A stretch of DNA of 64,000 nt from contig NW_004450286.1 of assembly GCF_000321225.1 (NCBI RefSeq), positions 1,618,642-1,682,641 of the forward strand. Reading direction: 5' to 3'. The notes beneath the pieces were generated by a model. The model had not been told where the DNA came from, did not search any database, and saw only the letters and a program-made list of their open reading frames with translations. A program made the translations under genes and the position numbers. Shown here one piece after another: positions 32,576 to 43,455 of the stretch. This stretch comes from Odobenus rosmarus divergens (Eukaryota; Chordata; Mammalia; Carnivora; Odobenidae). The first letter of the stretch is position 1. Every line of letters starts with the position of its first letter.

Positions 32576-34029
32576 ACGAGAGCAGCAGAGACATAGGCCA
32601 GGATGAGTCCTGGGCTCCCACGTGAGGCGGGAGAGATGGGGAAGCAGCAGCAGAGGAAGAGAGAAGGAAGAGAAGCAGGGGAGCAGGTCCCAGGAGCTAG
32701 GGGAGAAAGTCACAGGCTAACTGGCGGGCCAGTGGCAGAGTACGGACCTGGACCCGGATCCCGGGTTTGAGCCCAGCACCCTGTTCTCTGTGTCCACTAC
32801 CCCAGGCCTGAAGATGATGCCTGTGCAGGGCCTCGGGAACATGCAAGGGTGAGGGATCTCTCTGTACCCATCATCTCTGAGCCATAACCCAGGGTCAAAC
32901 CCCAGTGCCTCCCCACCTCGGCTATGAGGCCGTCCTGCTCACCCACCTGATGGGACCCCTCCCTCGTCTGAGCCTTCGCCCATCCCAGGTCCTCTGTCCC
33001 TCTCCTCCCCCACCAGGCCTGGCACAGGGGGGCTGCGTAGTCAACAGTTGCTGGCCAGAAGGAGAAGACCCTTGCGGCCCAGCTGAGCTGTTCTGGCCCG
33101 AGCACAACTGTTCTAGACCTCCAGACATGTCTATGGAATGAAAGAACCAAAGCAGCCTTTGCAAGTAGAGCCTGTCTCTTCAGGGCCTCCAGACCCTTCC
33201 TATTCCTGGCCTGTCACCCCTACCTCACCTTCCCTGAGGATCTTCTATGAGAGGACACAGCCTCTGTGCCACAGGGAGAAGGAAGGAAGGTCTCCGGCTG
33301 CTGAGCATTCTCACCGCCCGGCGTCTGCTCCTGGGAGCCTGTCTGGATGTTGGGCTGAGGAAAGGGGAGGGAGCTAGGGCCTGTGGCCTGTGAGGGAAGC
33401 TCCGAGGTGGAGGGGTGAGTGAGGAGGCATCAGTCAGAGGCTGACATGGTGGCTCCAGGGCCTTCCCACTTTCAGGCCCAGCAGGCCTGGGGGCTCCGGC
33501 TGACCAGAGCCCTGAGCAGTGTCCCCCCCCCCAGTGGGCCCTATGGTTCCCGGCCCCCAACCCCCACCCTCCCACCACCACTAGCTCTTGGAGTCCCTGG
33601 CTCAGCCGGTAAGGTCCAGTTGTAGGGCAGGGACAGGGAGCCCAGCACCTTTCCTCCCTGGGTAAACAGATGACTTAATGGCTTAGGGGGAGAAAAATAA
33701 ATAGCCCTGGGGCCAGAGCTGGACTCTGGCACAGGGAGCTCACTTTTCCTTCAAGAAGCAGCCTCTCGCTGCCCAGGAAGCCCTGGGACGCTTGGCATCC
33801 CCTCCCCCAGCCACCCACCAGCTGGGGGAGGGCCTGGCTTGGCTTCCTACCATTGCCCCTCCTCCAAATTCCAACCACAAGGAAAAGGGGCACCTCCTAG
33901 ATTCCCATCTTCTCAGTGAAAATTGTCTCATATGCAAATGATACTGGGGGAAAGAAGGACACAAGGGCATGCTGGGACCAGTCCTGAGAAATCACTGGGG
34001 GTACTCCTGGGCCAGAAGAGGGTATGAGC
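32576..34029. other. Unique gene-free stretch
   Basis: Contains an AT-rich E-box-bearing patch at 33660-33710 and an ATGCAAAT octamer at 33932-33939. No exon recognised. Confidence 0.4.
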
Positions 34030-34235
34030 CCGGCAGTACCACTGGCTCACTGGGTGAGCCTGGGCCAGTGATGTGACCTCCCTGTGTCTCGGCTGCCCAG
34101 AGAAGGGGACAGTAAGAGTGCTCACTCCACAGCGTTGCTGTCAGGGCTAAATGAGATACTGGTGCAAGGCGCACACCGGCATATACAGCGAGTGCTCAAC
34201 TAAAGTCAGCTAGTATTGTTATTTTATTATTGTTT
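34030..34235 (+). repeat. MIR, near full length
   Basis: GAGCCTGGGCCAGTGATGTG, ACCTCCCTGTGTCTCGGCTG, GTTGCTGTCAGGGCTAAATG, GAGTGCTCAACTAAAGTCAG and CTAGTATTGTTATTTTATTA. Confidence 0.85.
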
Positions 34236-34837
34236 ATGCCACACAGCTGCTGCCCTTGGGCTCTGGCTCCTACTCTAAGAGGCTGCATCTCCCCCACTTC
34301 ACACACCAGGGTGGGGGGGACTGCAGTCCCGAGGCTGCACCCCCATCCCCAGCTTGGGCCAAAATACCCTGAATCTCTGCACTAAATACACCCTCTCCTC
34401 TCCAACATAAGCATCAGCCTCCACCCAGATGTCTGCTCTCCGCTGACACCCAGCATCGAGCTTTGCAAACATCTGGATGGTGTGCCTTGGCTTTCTGCAA
34501 AGTCCAGATGTTCGGGCAGCGTGTGGACTCCCCTTTCCGGCCTGCCCCAGGAGTGGGGTGGGGGCTCCACAGGTTGTGGAGAACATGTGGGATTGTGGCA
34601 AAGCCCAGCCCCCGCCTTCCCTGGGCCTCCTCACCAGGGGCCACACGGGGGCGGGAGGGGAAGTGGGACAGAGAGAGTCCTTCGCTCCAGGGCGCTGCCT
34701 GTCACGGGCTGAGCCTGGCACTGCTGGGCCCTGTGGAACGGGAGGGCCAGCGGGCCCCCTTGCCTGGAGGAAGGCCAGGAGGGGCACTCAGGGCCGGTAG
34801 GCGTGGGACTCTGCAGACCTGAAGCCCGGGGACTGGC
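34236..34837. other. Unique gene-free stretch
   Basis: Nothing recognised. Confidence 0.4.
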
Positions 34838-34945
34838 AGTCAGGAGACCTGGCTCCTAGCCCTGTGCGGTCGCTGTGTGACCCTGGGCAAGTCACTCTCC
34901 CTCTCTTGGCCTCGGTTCTGCATTTGAACAGTGACGGGCTGGGTG
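34838..34945 (+). repeat. MIR
   Basis: GTCAGGAGACCTGGCTCCTA, CGCTGTGTGACCCTGGGCAA and GTCACTCTCCCTCTCTTGGC. Confidence 0.85.
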
Positions 34946-34948
34946 AGA

Positions 34949-35124
34949 CCAGTGGTTATTCAATCCGACCAGCATCTGAACACCCAGAAAGCCTATGAGA
35001 GGTCAGCCCTCCTACCAAGGTCACCGCTACCCTGAGATTTGATTTCACCAGGTCTGGGGTGGGAATGGGGCTTGGGAATTTTTAATTTTAAGGTGTGCCT
35101 CCAGGTATGGGAGCCGCTGGCCCA
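34949..35124. mobile_element. MER5A-type hAT relic
   Basis: CCAGTGGTTATTCAATCCGA at one end, GGTCTGGGGTGGGAATGGGG and TTTTTAATTTTAAGGTGTGC toward the other; the layout of a non-autonomous hAT-Charlie MER5A copy. Confidence 0.7.
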
Positions 35125-36299
35125 GATGGTGTGTAAGAACCTGTTGACCTTCTGGTGGCCTCCGTGTGATATCCCTTGGTCGCGGTTCTCACAGTCGCTC
35201 CGGAAGGCTGACATCAGCCTGCTCTAGCCCCAGACAAGGAAAGTTGAGCTAAGAGTTCAGGCAGAGCCCACAGGACGTGCATGTGTGACAAGAGTGGAGC
35301 TGAGTGGGGCTGAATGTGTGGCGGTCAAGGGGGATGCGCTTCTCTGCACGTGTGGGGAGCGTGAACATGTCGATCTGTGCATGTTGTTGGAGTATGTGCA
35401 TGAGTATGTGTGAGCATGTGTGTCTCTGAGAACACATGTCATCACAGTGAGTGTGTGTGTGCGTGTGTGTGTGTCCATTCAGCACCACTTGCTCTCCTGT
35501 CACCCTCTGAGAAGCTGCTGGAGAGGGACAGATGCTGAAATGGCCCAGGAAGCTCCTCTTGCCCCCATTCCGCCCTCCCTCTGTGTAATGGAGGGGACAC
35601 TTGTGCCCTTGGGGAGTGGCAGGGCTGGGCTCTGGCCCAGACACACTGCAGGGAGTGGCTGGGAGGGGGCTGGGCTGGGTCAGATGAGCCTGGAAACTCA
35701 GCTCACCCCCTCTGAGGTCTTGACAAAGCTGGAGCCTTGGGGACTCCAGGCAACAGGTCACAGAGATCCTCCCTCCTACAAGACTTCTAGAACTTGTGGG
35801 TGGCCTTGAGCCTGGGCAGAAGTCCCAAGGACCCTTCGATCCTGCCGATTTTCCTCCAGCCCCCTCTGAGGGTCTAGGAGGTTGAGAGACTCCGGCAGAG
35901 GGGAAGGCACCCTATTCACTGTCCAGGTTGCTGTCTGTAGGTAGCTTGCCCTCTTCACCCTGTGCTGGGCCCACGTGCTCTTTCTTTTCCTCAAAATGAG
36001 CCCGTCTCCTCCAGCTGCATACGCGCACGAACACACATGCACACACACTTCCATGGGGACAGGGGGCAGGCCCAGGATCTCCTGGCTTCAGATCCCATTT
36101 CAGCCCCTGGCTGGTGAGTCCTCCGGCCGCCTCCTGCCAGGGTTCGCATGAAGCCCCCACCTGACAAGGCACGAAGGCTACGAATCTGGAAGCCAGGTCT
36201 CAGCTCCTGGCACAGCCTTCGCCTTGCTGGGGAACCCTGGGTGAGAGCAGGGCCAGGTTCAGATGTAGGCAGACCCCAGCCTCCTTCAGGGAGATTAAG
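35125..36299. other. Unique stretch with TG repeat
   Basis: No gene recognised. Includes the TG/TATG-rich tract at 35386-35475 and GC-rich DNA after it. Confidence 0.4.
35386..35475. repeat. TG-rich microsatellite
   Basis: GAGTATGTGTGAGCATGTGT, then GTGAGTGTGTGTGTGCGTGT followed by GTGTGTGT. Confidence 0.85.
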
Positions 36300-36505
36300 C
36301 AATAGGAAAAACTATTAGGATCTTACTTTACACGTAATGACTAATCTGACCTTCACTAGAACCCCGAGGTAGATACTATTATGACCTGATTTTGCGGGAA
36401 GCCACTGAGGCCAGAGATAGGAAACAGCTTGTCCAAGGTCACAAAGGGAGTCAGTGTTGGAAACAGGACACCCAGCCTTAACTGCTGAATCAGGTCGCTC
36501 AACAG
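36300..36505 (-). repeat. MIR, antisense
   Basis: CCCCGAGGTAGATACTATTA, GCCACTGAGGCCAGAGATAG, GCTTGTCCAAGGTCACAAAG and GTTGGAAACAGGACACCCAG. A short second piece, GTGCCAGGTGCTGTGCTGAG, follows at 36535. Confidence 0.8.
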
Positions 36506-36692
36506 CACCTTTTCCACTCCTGGGCGCTAACAATGTGCCAGGTGCTGTGCTGAGCACTTTCCATCCATTCCCTGATTTTGTGGGGTCCTGCTTCTTTAAG
36601 GACCAAAGCTGGAGGAAGAGGAAGCAGGAGAGGGCATGACACGTGGTTTGGGAAGAGAGCCACGGAAAGCTAAGGAGGGTAGCTCAGGGTAT

Positions 36693-37255
36693 GGCAGCAA
36701 CGGGCAAACTTTGTTTTATTTTTAATTATTTTTATTTTTTTAAAGTTTTTATTTATTTATTTGACAGAGAGAGACACAGCGAGAGAGGGAGCACAAGCGG
36801 GGGGTGGGGGGTGGGGCGGAGAGGGAGAAGCAGGCTTCCTGCGGAGCAGGGAGCCCGATGTGGGGCTTGATCCCAGGACCCCGGGATCATGACCTGAGCC
36901 GAAGGCAGACGCTTAACGACTGAGCCACCCAGGCGCCCGCAAACTTTGTTTTAAAGAGCTGAACAGTTAACTATTATAGGTGATCTTTGTCACAACTGCT
37001 CAATTTTGTCACTGCAGGGCCAAAACAGCCAGAGACAAAGTGCAAGGGAACAATTGTGGCTTTGAGCCAATAAGACATTATTTATGGAAGAGGAAATTTG
37101 AATATCATATCATTTTCACATGTCCCAAAATATTCTGCTTTTGATTTTTTTCCTCACCATTTAAAAATGTAAAAAGTCTTCTTAATTTGTGGGCTGTTAC
37201 AAAAACAGGAGGGCTGGATTTGGCCGGAGGGCTGTCATTTGCCAACTCCCAGAAG
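36693..37255. mobile_element. MER20-type hAT relic, split by a SINE
   Basis: Begins AACGGGCAAACTTTGTTTTA, continues after the SINE with AACTATTATAGGTGATCTTT, TTGTCACAACTGCTCAATTT and ends ACAAAAACAGGAGGGCTGGA, TTTGGCCGGAGGGCTGTCAT, TTGCCAACTCC. Order and content match a MER20 copy. Confidence 0.75.
36719..36938 (-). mobile_element. Can-SINE, antisense, inside MER20
   Basis: Reverse Can-SINE ending ACTGAGCCACCCAGGCGCCC. Exact 15-base target-site duplication GCAAACTTTGTTTTA at 36704-36718 and 36939-36953. The CT-rich region (read here as GA) carries a G-rich expansion near 36799-36828. Confidence 0.97.
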
Positions 37256-37429
37256 GGCTCAGCTCCCCCTACGCCTTGCCTCTGGGCTGGCCCCTGCAAT
37301 TCTCCTGCCTTTCTGGGCTGCTGCACCCTGACGTCATGCTGACCCCGAGTTCTGAAGGAGAGTCGGACAATGGCCAGTCCTGACCCAGAGCTGGGATCCA
37401 GATCTAAGCCAAGAACTCCCTTAGGGGTC

Positions 37430-37495
37430 TAAGTTTTCAGCACCACCATTTCCCGGCTCAGTGATGTTGAGCAAGTTTCTTAACGTCTGAATTAG
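37430..37495 (+). repeat. MIR fragment
   Basis: CACCATTTCCCGGCTCAGTG, ATGTTGAGCAAGTTTCTTAA and CGTCTGA match the MIR core. Confidence 0.6.
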
Positions 37496-37499
37496 CATG

Positions 37500-37860
37500 G
37501 GATTCCCTTCAGGTGCAAAGGAGAGAACTTCAAATCAATTGCTTAAGCTAGTAAGGAGATTTCCTGGCTACTGTATTGAAACGTCTAGAGGTAGATCTCA
37601 TAGTTTCAGGTACAGTTAGATCCAGGTGCTCAGATGACATTGTCTGGAGTCTCTCTCTTTCCACCTCTTGGCTCTGTGTTTCCAAGTTGACTTCAAGCTC
37701 CATTATGGTCTTTCTAAGGGGTGGCAGACGTGGCCATCAGCAGCTGAAGACTTTCTGTTCAGCGACCCTAGTGGAGAGCAAACTCCACTTCCCCAAGCAC
37801 TTAGTAAATTTCCAGAAGATGCTCATAGGCTCTCGTTGGCCAGGTTTGGGTCATGGAACC
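37500..37860. repeat. Unassigned ancient repeat, copy B
   Basis: TCAATTGCTTAAGCTAGTAA, CTAGAGGTAGATCTCATAGT, CTCAGATGACATTGTCTGGA and CACCTCTTGGCTCTGTGTTT follow the layout of copy A at 16900-17215. Confidence 0.45.
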
Positions 37861-38244
37861 CCAGCTGAATTAATCACCATGTCCAGGGAAAATGGAGTGT
37901 CTGGTTTGCCTCTGGAGCTATGGGGCAGTATCAGCCCCCACCGGGTCAGCACACGCTGGGAGTGGAGGAGGGGTGGCTCCCCAAAGGAAAATACACAAGG
38001 AGGACGAGTGGAGGCTGTAGGCAAGAACAGCGGCTGCCTGCCATAAAATCGGGAGGTCTGCATTCTCTTCTATAAAAGGGGTAATGACTGTACCTCACAG
38101 CCAGTTGGCAGTGGGTAACATCTGCTCTCTGTCAGCCCCAAGCCACTGTAAAAGGGAAAGAGGAAAATTCGGTGCATCTGGTGGGTCTTTCATTTGGGGG
38201 ACCTCTGATATTCACACCACAACCTCCTATTAAAAGAAAGTCCC
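37861..38244. other. Unique stretch with possible MIR
   Basis: CTTCTATAAAAGGGGTAATG and CTGTACCTCACAGCCAGTTG (38070-38110) may be MIR 3' sequence. Nothing else. Confidence 0.4.
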
Positions 38245-38880
38245 ACAGAATATAAGATGGCGCAGCTGCTATGGAAAACAATATGGAGGTTCCTCAAAAA
38301 ATTAAAAATAGAACTACCACATGATCCAGCAATTCCACTTCTGGGTATAGACCGCAAAGAAATGAGAGCAGACTCAGATATGAGTACACCCGTCTTCCTA
38401 GCAGCACTAATCACAATGGCCAAAAGGCGGAAGCAACTCAAGTGCCCACTGATGAACAAATAAATAGACAAACAAAACGTGGTATAGTCAGTGGACTATT
38501 ATGCAGCCTTAAAAAGGAAGGAGTTCATGACACACGCGACAACATGGATGAACCTTGAGGACTTGTCATGCCAAGGGAAAGTAAGCCAGTCATGAAAAGG
38601 ACTCATATTGTGTGTTTTCACGTAGATGCGGTACCTGGAATAGTCAGATTCAGAGAGACAGGAAGGAGAGGGGTGATCGTCAGGGGCTGGGAGGACGGGG
38701 CACAGAAATCACTGGGTCATAGCTCCGCGGTTTCAGTTTGGGATGATGACAAGTTCTCGCTGATGGTTGCACAACGGTGTAATTGTACTTAATGCCACTG
38801 AGCCATACACCTACAAACGGTTAACGTGGTAAATTTCATGTATGTTTTACCATAATTTTTTAAAAAAATTTTTAAGAAGA
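38245..38880 (+). mobile_element. L1M 3' end
   Basis: TGGAAAACAATATGGAGGTT, GATCCAGCAATTCCACTTCT, CAACATGGATGAACCTTGAG, GTCAGGGGCTGGGAGGACGG and a terminal TTTACCATAATTTTTTAAAA: old L1 ORF2 end and full 3' UTR with A-rich end. Confidence 0.93.
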
Positions 38881-39449
38881 AAGTCTCACGGAGGCCAATT
38901 CTTAATTCAAGGATCATTAACCCAAACTCCTTTCAGAAGCAATGGAAAATGCGGGGGGCAGGGGTGAGGGTGTCAGTGGGGCAAACTCCTCCCTGAAGCC
39001 CTTAAACCATGCCAGGTCAACGTTGGGGGTCCCTGTCCCCGCAGACTAGTGGATGGGAACTCTGCCTCTCTGGGCCAGTGGGTGGCTGAGAGGCTGTGGC
39101 CTGTTTTCGTGACCCTGGCTGAACGCTCCTTCCCTCTACACAGACACAGGACAAAAGCAGTTGCTTCCAGCACCACCACATGCCCCTCCTGAGAGTGGGG
39201 GTCCCGCCTCCTGCACCCCAACACACCAGGCCCTCAAGGGCCTCTTGCCTGGGAGGACGCCAGAGGTTCAGGGGGGTCCCTGGGGTTGCACACTGTCAGT
39301 CGGTGGCAGAGCCGGGCCTGGACACTGTGTTACCTCCTGAGAGCCGTACGGACGCTGTGCTGAGTGGTGGCCATCTGTCCCCACACTGCGACCCTACTGA
39401 CCTTGAAAACTGCACCTCGGCTAAGGTCACTCCTGGTGCACAACTCGAA
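38881..39449. other. Unique gene-free stretch
   Basis: Nothing recognised. Confidence 0.4.
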
Positions 39450-39620
39450 TAGCTCTTAGAATAAAATTCAAACTCCAAATCACCCCCAGGGGTCAGTAGG
39501 CTCGGCCCTTGGTGTCTCCAGCCTCGTCTCCTGGGTCCCTTGGCGGGCAGGGTTGCCTGCCACATGACCCCCTGCAGGCCTCAGCCTGCTGGCTCCTCCT
39601 CTGGGAAGGTCCCTCTCCCG
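39450..39620 (+). repeat. L2 fragment
   Basis: AGAATAAAATTCAAACTCCA, then GGCCCTT, CTCCAGCCTCGTCTCCTGGG and a CAGGCCTCAGCC segment match the L2 3' region. Confidence 0.6.
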
Positions 39621-40589
39621 GCTGTCCGTGGGGCCTGCTCTATGCCCCGCTCCAGGCCCCCACTCAAATCCCATTGCCCCCACACGTACCTGATCTCAAG
39701 TGGCCTTTCTCAGTGGTTCCCTGGCTCTCCTCGGGTCATTTCCTTCCCAGCACTCACCAGCTCAGCTTCCTTCAGTGGGGAGGAGAGGGACCCTTGCATC
39801 ACGCCGGCTACGTGGGACCCACCGAGCTCCGGCTTCCCCAGCAAGTGCCTGGCGGGGGTGGGGAGCAGCCATCCAGTCCCGGATGACACCACACTTACAT
39901 GGTGGGCAGGGAGGGATCAGCGCAAACACTGTTTGTTCTTTCTCCCCATGTGGTGGCTTGTTCGGGACCCAGTGGTTCCGTGGCACCTTTCTAGGGACAG
40001 TCCACAGAACTGAGCAAGTGGCTGCCTTCTCTGAGAAGCTGAGGCCGGCGTGGTGACACGTCATCTTGGTTTTGCGCACCCTGCTCTACTTCCTTCCCCT
40101 CCTTGCTTCCTGGAGTTGCATCCACCATTAAAGCCTTAGCACACAAGCTTTGCTGCAGGCTCTGTTCTCTGGGGAACTCAAGCTGAAAAGTGTTGACTTT
40201 GGTTAAAGCCAACACAACACCTAGCAAAAATAAGTGCTGGAGAAGGATGGATGGACAGATGGATGGATGGATGGAAGCCTTCACTCACAGAACACAGCAA
40301 GGAACTGCCTCTTAGTCAGAGATGCAAACGTAGATACCTATCTATTCAAGCTGAAAACATTGGTGCAGAAAGCCAGGGAAGCACTGCCCCACATATACGC
40401 CCCCCTCCCCGCTCCCCTTCCCTATACTAAAAACACACACTCAGATACTCCCCCTGACCTATGTATAGCTCGGTCTCTTCCAGATCAAGCCGCTTATGAG
40501 CGAACCAAGAGTCGGGAAAGAGGTCTGTGACACATGGATGAAAACTCGCCAGTGGCTGGATAATCCTCTTGAAAAATGAGAGCAGGGTG
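39621..40589. other. Unique stretch with small (ATGG)n
   Basis: A short ATGG array at 40235-40275. No gene recognised. Confidence 0.45.
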
Positions 40590-40815
40590 AACACACGTGC
40601 TCTTGCATACCAAACGCTGCTCTAAGCACTGTGTGTATAAACTCACAGGATCCTCACAGCCCTATGTGAGCTGGATACTGTTACTCCTTGCCTCTTATAA
40701 CAAATGAGGTAACTGAGACACAGAGAGGTCATGTACCTTTCCCAAGTCACCCAGCCAGTAAGAGGCGGAGAGGGGGTTTGAACCCAGGCCCCCTGCCTCC
40801 AGCTGCTGTGCTCCT
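40590..40815 (-). repeat. MIR, antisense, near full length
   Basis: TCTAAGCACTGTGTGTATAA, AATGAGGTAACTGAGACACA, GAGAGGTCATGTACCTTTCC, AGTCACCCAGCCAGTAAGAG and TTTGAACCCAGGCCCCCTGC. Confidence 0.9.
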
Positions 40816-41304
40816 ACACACACTCCTATAGAGAGGGTAGACAGTGCTGGTTGGGATCCTGGTTTTCCCGTCATCCCAGCCTGGGCTGCCATTGAGCAAG
40901 CCAGGCAGGCACGGGTGACCTCTCTTCCAGGTGACTCTCGCATATCCATGTAAGAGCTGGCTTAAAGGGAAGCCCCACCCCAAACAGCCACCCCCAGCAA
41001 GACCTGAAGGAGTCCCTCTTCTCTGCTTGGGTCTGTCAGAGGAGGAAGGAGGAAGGGGCAGCTTTAGTCTGCATGAAGATTTATGAGTCTCCATCTGCAG
41101 ACTTCTCCGTTCTCCAGATGGAGGGCCCCTGGGGATCCCGTCTCAGAGGAAGGGAAGCAGAGCGATGGTGTAGAGAAAAAGCCAGGAGTGATGAAGAGAG
41201 GCTAACAGTGTAGGGTGGCCTCACCCCTTCCCCGCCAAGCCAGTGTGACGAGACCCAGGTCCATGTGGCCGGCTCCTTGTCATTCAGGTGACCACTCACA
41301 TGTC
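40816..41304. other. Unique gene-free stretch
   Basis: Nothing recognised. Confidence 0.4.
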
Positions 41305-41575
41305 CCTTCCCTAGAGAAGCCTTCCCTCATCACGGTCTAAAGCAGTCCTCCCACGCCACCCTGCCCAGGACCCTCTGTAATTGTCTCCACTCCACCCAAC
41401 CTTCTCGGACAGTGTCTTACCTATTTGTCTGCCTGTTTCTTCTCTGTTTCCTGAACTATAACTCACGCTCTGTGAGAACGAGGACCTTGGTCTCAGCTGT
41501 AACCCAGCACCTACCGTGGTGCCTAGCCCACTGTAAGTATTTAACAAATATTTGTTAAATGAATGATGGGAATGT
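41305..41575 (+). repeat. L2 3' end, about 270 bases
   Basis: AGAAGCCTTCCCTCATCACG, CTCTGTGAGAACGAGGACCT, CCCAGCACCTACCGTGGTGC and TTTAACAAATATTTGTTAAA with a terminal TGAATGA. Confidence 0.88.
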
Positions 41576-41964
41576 CAACAAGTGCTTGTTTAATTAAGTC
41601 TCAGGCAAAAGAAACCAACAGTAGAACAACCTTCCCAGTTTATGGAATAATAAAAAGAGGGGATCAGATAAGTGTATTTTGTTTACCATTCCTCGTTGAT
41701 CTGGGTGATGCTATACTTTTTTTTCTTCTTCACATAAACTCAGGAGATGGGATTCTAGGAACTTAGGTGGGTCATAAACAGGCTGGGTTATACAGCTGAA
41801 CAGGTTGTGCACTGCACAACTCTGGGGAGTGCCATCCACAATGGAGTCTTGGGGAAGATCAGCCCTGATACCTATATGGGAAGGAGAAGATGATAGGGAG
41901 TGAGAGAGAGAGAGAGATGATTCCGTTCATAGAGAAAAGGATCAAAATAGACCTGGGCAAGCAT
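41576..41964. other. Unique stretch
   Basis: A short (GA)n at 41898-41919. A 22-base phrase at 41670-41691 recurs at 42744-42765 with one mismatch. Confidence 0.4.
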
Positions 41965-42070
41965 CCACATTAACTGCACTCTCTCTCATTTTACAAATAA
42001 GGAAAATGAGGCCCTGAAAAGTGAGATAACTTTACAAAGCAGAGAAGGAACAAAGCCAGCCAGAGTTCCA
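41965..42070 (-). repeat. MIR, antisense
   Basis: CATTTTACAAATAAGGAAAA, TGAGGCCCTGAAAAGTGAGA and AACAAAGCCAGCCAGAGTTC. Confidence 0.7.
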
Positions 42071-42324
42071 CAAAGTGCCAATAACATCACTATCATCCTG
42101 TCTCTTACTACATATTTCATCACCCTGTAGGGCTTCTAGGAGACCGTTCACTCCTTGGAGAGAGAGCAGTGCCCTGCTCCAAAGCTGAAGTTGAGAACTT
42201 AAAGTCCTCAAAGGCAGCATGCAGATTTCCAATGGAATAAGCCACAAGCGGTCAGACACCATGTCTCTCTAGTCCACCACCACCAGCCCCCACCCCTGCC
42301 CAAGCTCAAGGTTGGTATGCACGA
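42071..42324. other. Unique stretch
   Basis: Nothing recognised. Confidence 0.4.
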
Positions 42325-42540
42325 TCAAATGATAACACCCTTTACTGAACACTAACTACCTGCCAGATGCTGTTTCAAACCCTTTACACATATTAACTTA
42401 CTGAATCCTCTCAACACTCTTATGAAGCAGGTTTTATTACTGTCCTCATTTTACAAATGGGGAAACTGAGGCACTGAGCAATTAAGTAACTCACACATGG
42501 CACACAGCTAGTAATGAGTAAATGAGTGAACAAACGAGCC
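42325..42540 (-). repeat. MIR, antisense, near full length
   Basis: CTTTACTGAACACTAACTAC, CTGCCAGATGCTGTTTCAAA, TTTTACAAATGGGGAAACTG, AGGCACTGAGCAATTAAGTA and GGCACACAGCTAGTAATGAG. Confidence 0.9.
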
Positions 42541-43189
42541 TGTTATGTCATCATTGAGTCCTCCTAAAATATCCCACCCGGGACCTCAGAGAGCACAGAG
42601 TCTGCCCTCAAGGGAGCAAAGGGTTCTTCTCCCTGCAGGAATCAGCACGTGCAATGGTCTGGGGGGGAGTCTTGAGAGTGTCCAAAGATGGGATGGGACT
42701 GGAAGGGCTTGGTGGGGCCAAGAATGGAGCAGGCCTGTGGAGGAAGTGTATTTTGTTTGCCATTCAGAGGTGCTAAGTGGAAGGTGGTAGGGGCCCTCAT
42801 CTACACACTCACACACATGCAGTGTCTCCAGCTGACAGGAAGAGGAAATGCCTTGCATTTTCCAGCCGCTTGTCCCCAGGCCAAACTTAAATGCCAGCCC
42901 TAAAATAAAAATAGAGCCTGGAAGCAGAGCTATGCTAACAGCTCCCTCCTGTCTCTGTCACCCTCCTCCCCTCATCCCCTCAGGTTTATTTTTGAATGAG
43001 GACACTTCATGAAAGTAACTTGATGCTGGAGAAACCTGAGCCCTTCTCTTTCATGTGTCCTTCCATTCAGGTTTCTGGAGGGGGAAGAGAAGGAAGGAGG
43101 GAAGCATGACTGCCTTTGGTTTAGGAGGAGAACAAAGGGGATGCATACAGGTCCATTCTGTGTGATTCAGTGACCTGGTTGGCACTGAG
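42541..43189. other. Unique stretch with MEF2-like AT sites
   Basis: CTAAAATAAAAATAG at 42900-42914 and GTTTATTTTTG at 42984-42994 resemble MEF2-type A/T elements. No exon seen. Confidence 0.35.
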
Positions 43190-43290
43190 GATTTGTCAAG
43201 CTGACCACCCATGCCAAGCACAGCACAGGAATTAGAGTCAAATATACCACCTCTGCCCTCAAGGCACTTGCAGTCGCCATGAAGCACGGC
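43190..43290 (-). repeat. L2-type relic, antisense
   Basis: CCAAGCACAGCACAGGAATT and CCTCTGCCCTCAAGGCACTT recall the reverse L2 3' segment. Confidence 0.5.
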
Positions 43291-43455
43291 CCAAACACAG
43301 GAAAGAAGAGCACACTGCCCAGGGCTAACTGCAGGGACCTCAAATCAGTCCTAAAAGGCCACCCCTTTGAGCTTGTCCAGAACTTACCAGGGCAAATAAA
43401 AGCCGAGGATGAATACCTTCTTACTATGTGTGACTAGAAACAAGGAAAGGAAATC
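43291..43455. other. Unique stretch
   Basis: Nothing recognised. Confidence 0.35.

Noticed and set aside
33932..33939. ATGCAAAT octamer (another, reversed, at 7339-7346)
   Set aside because: About two exact octamers are expected by chance on both strands of 64 kb.
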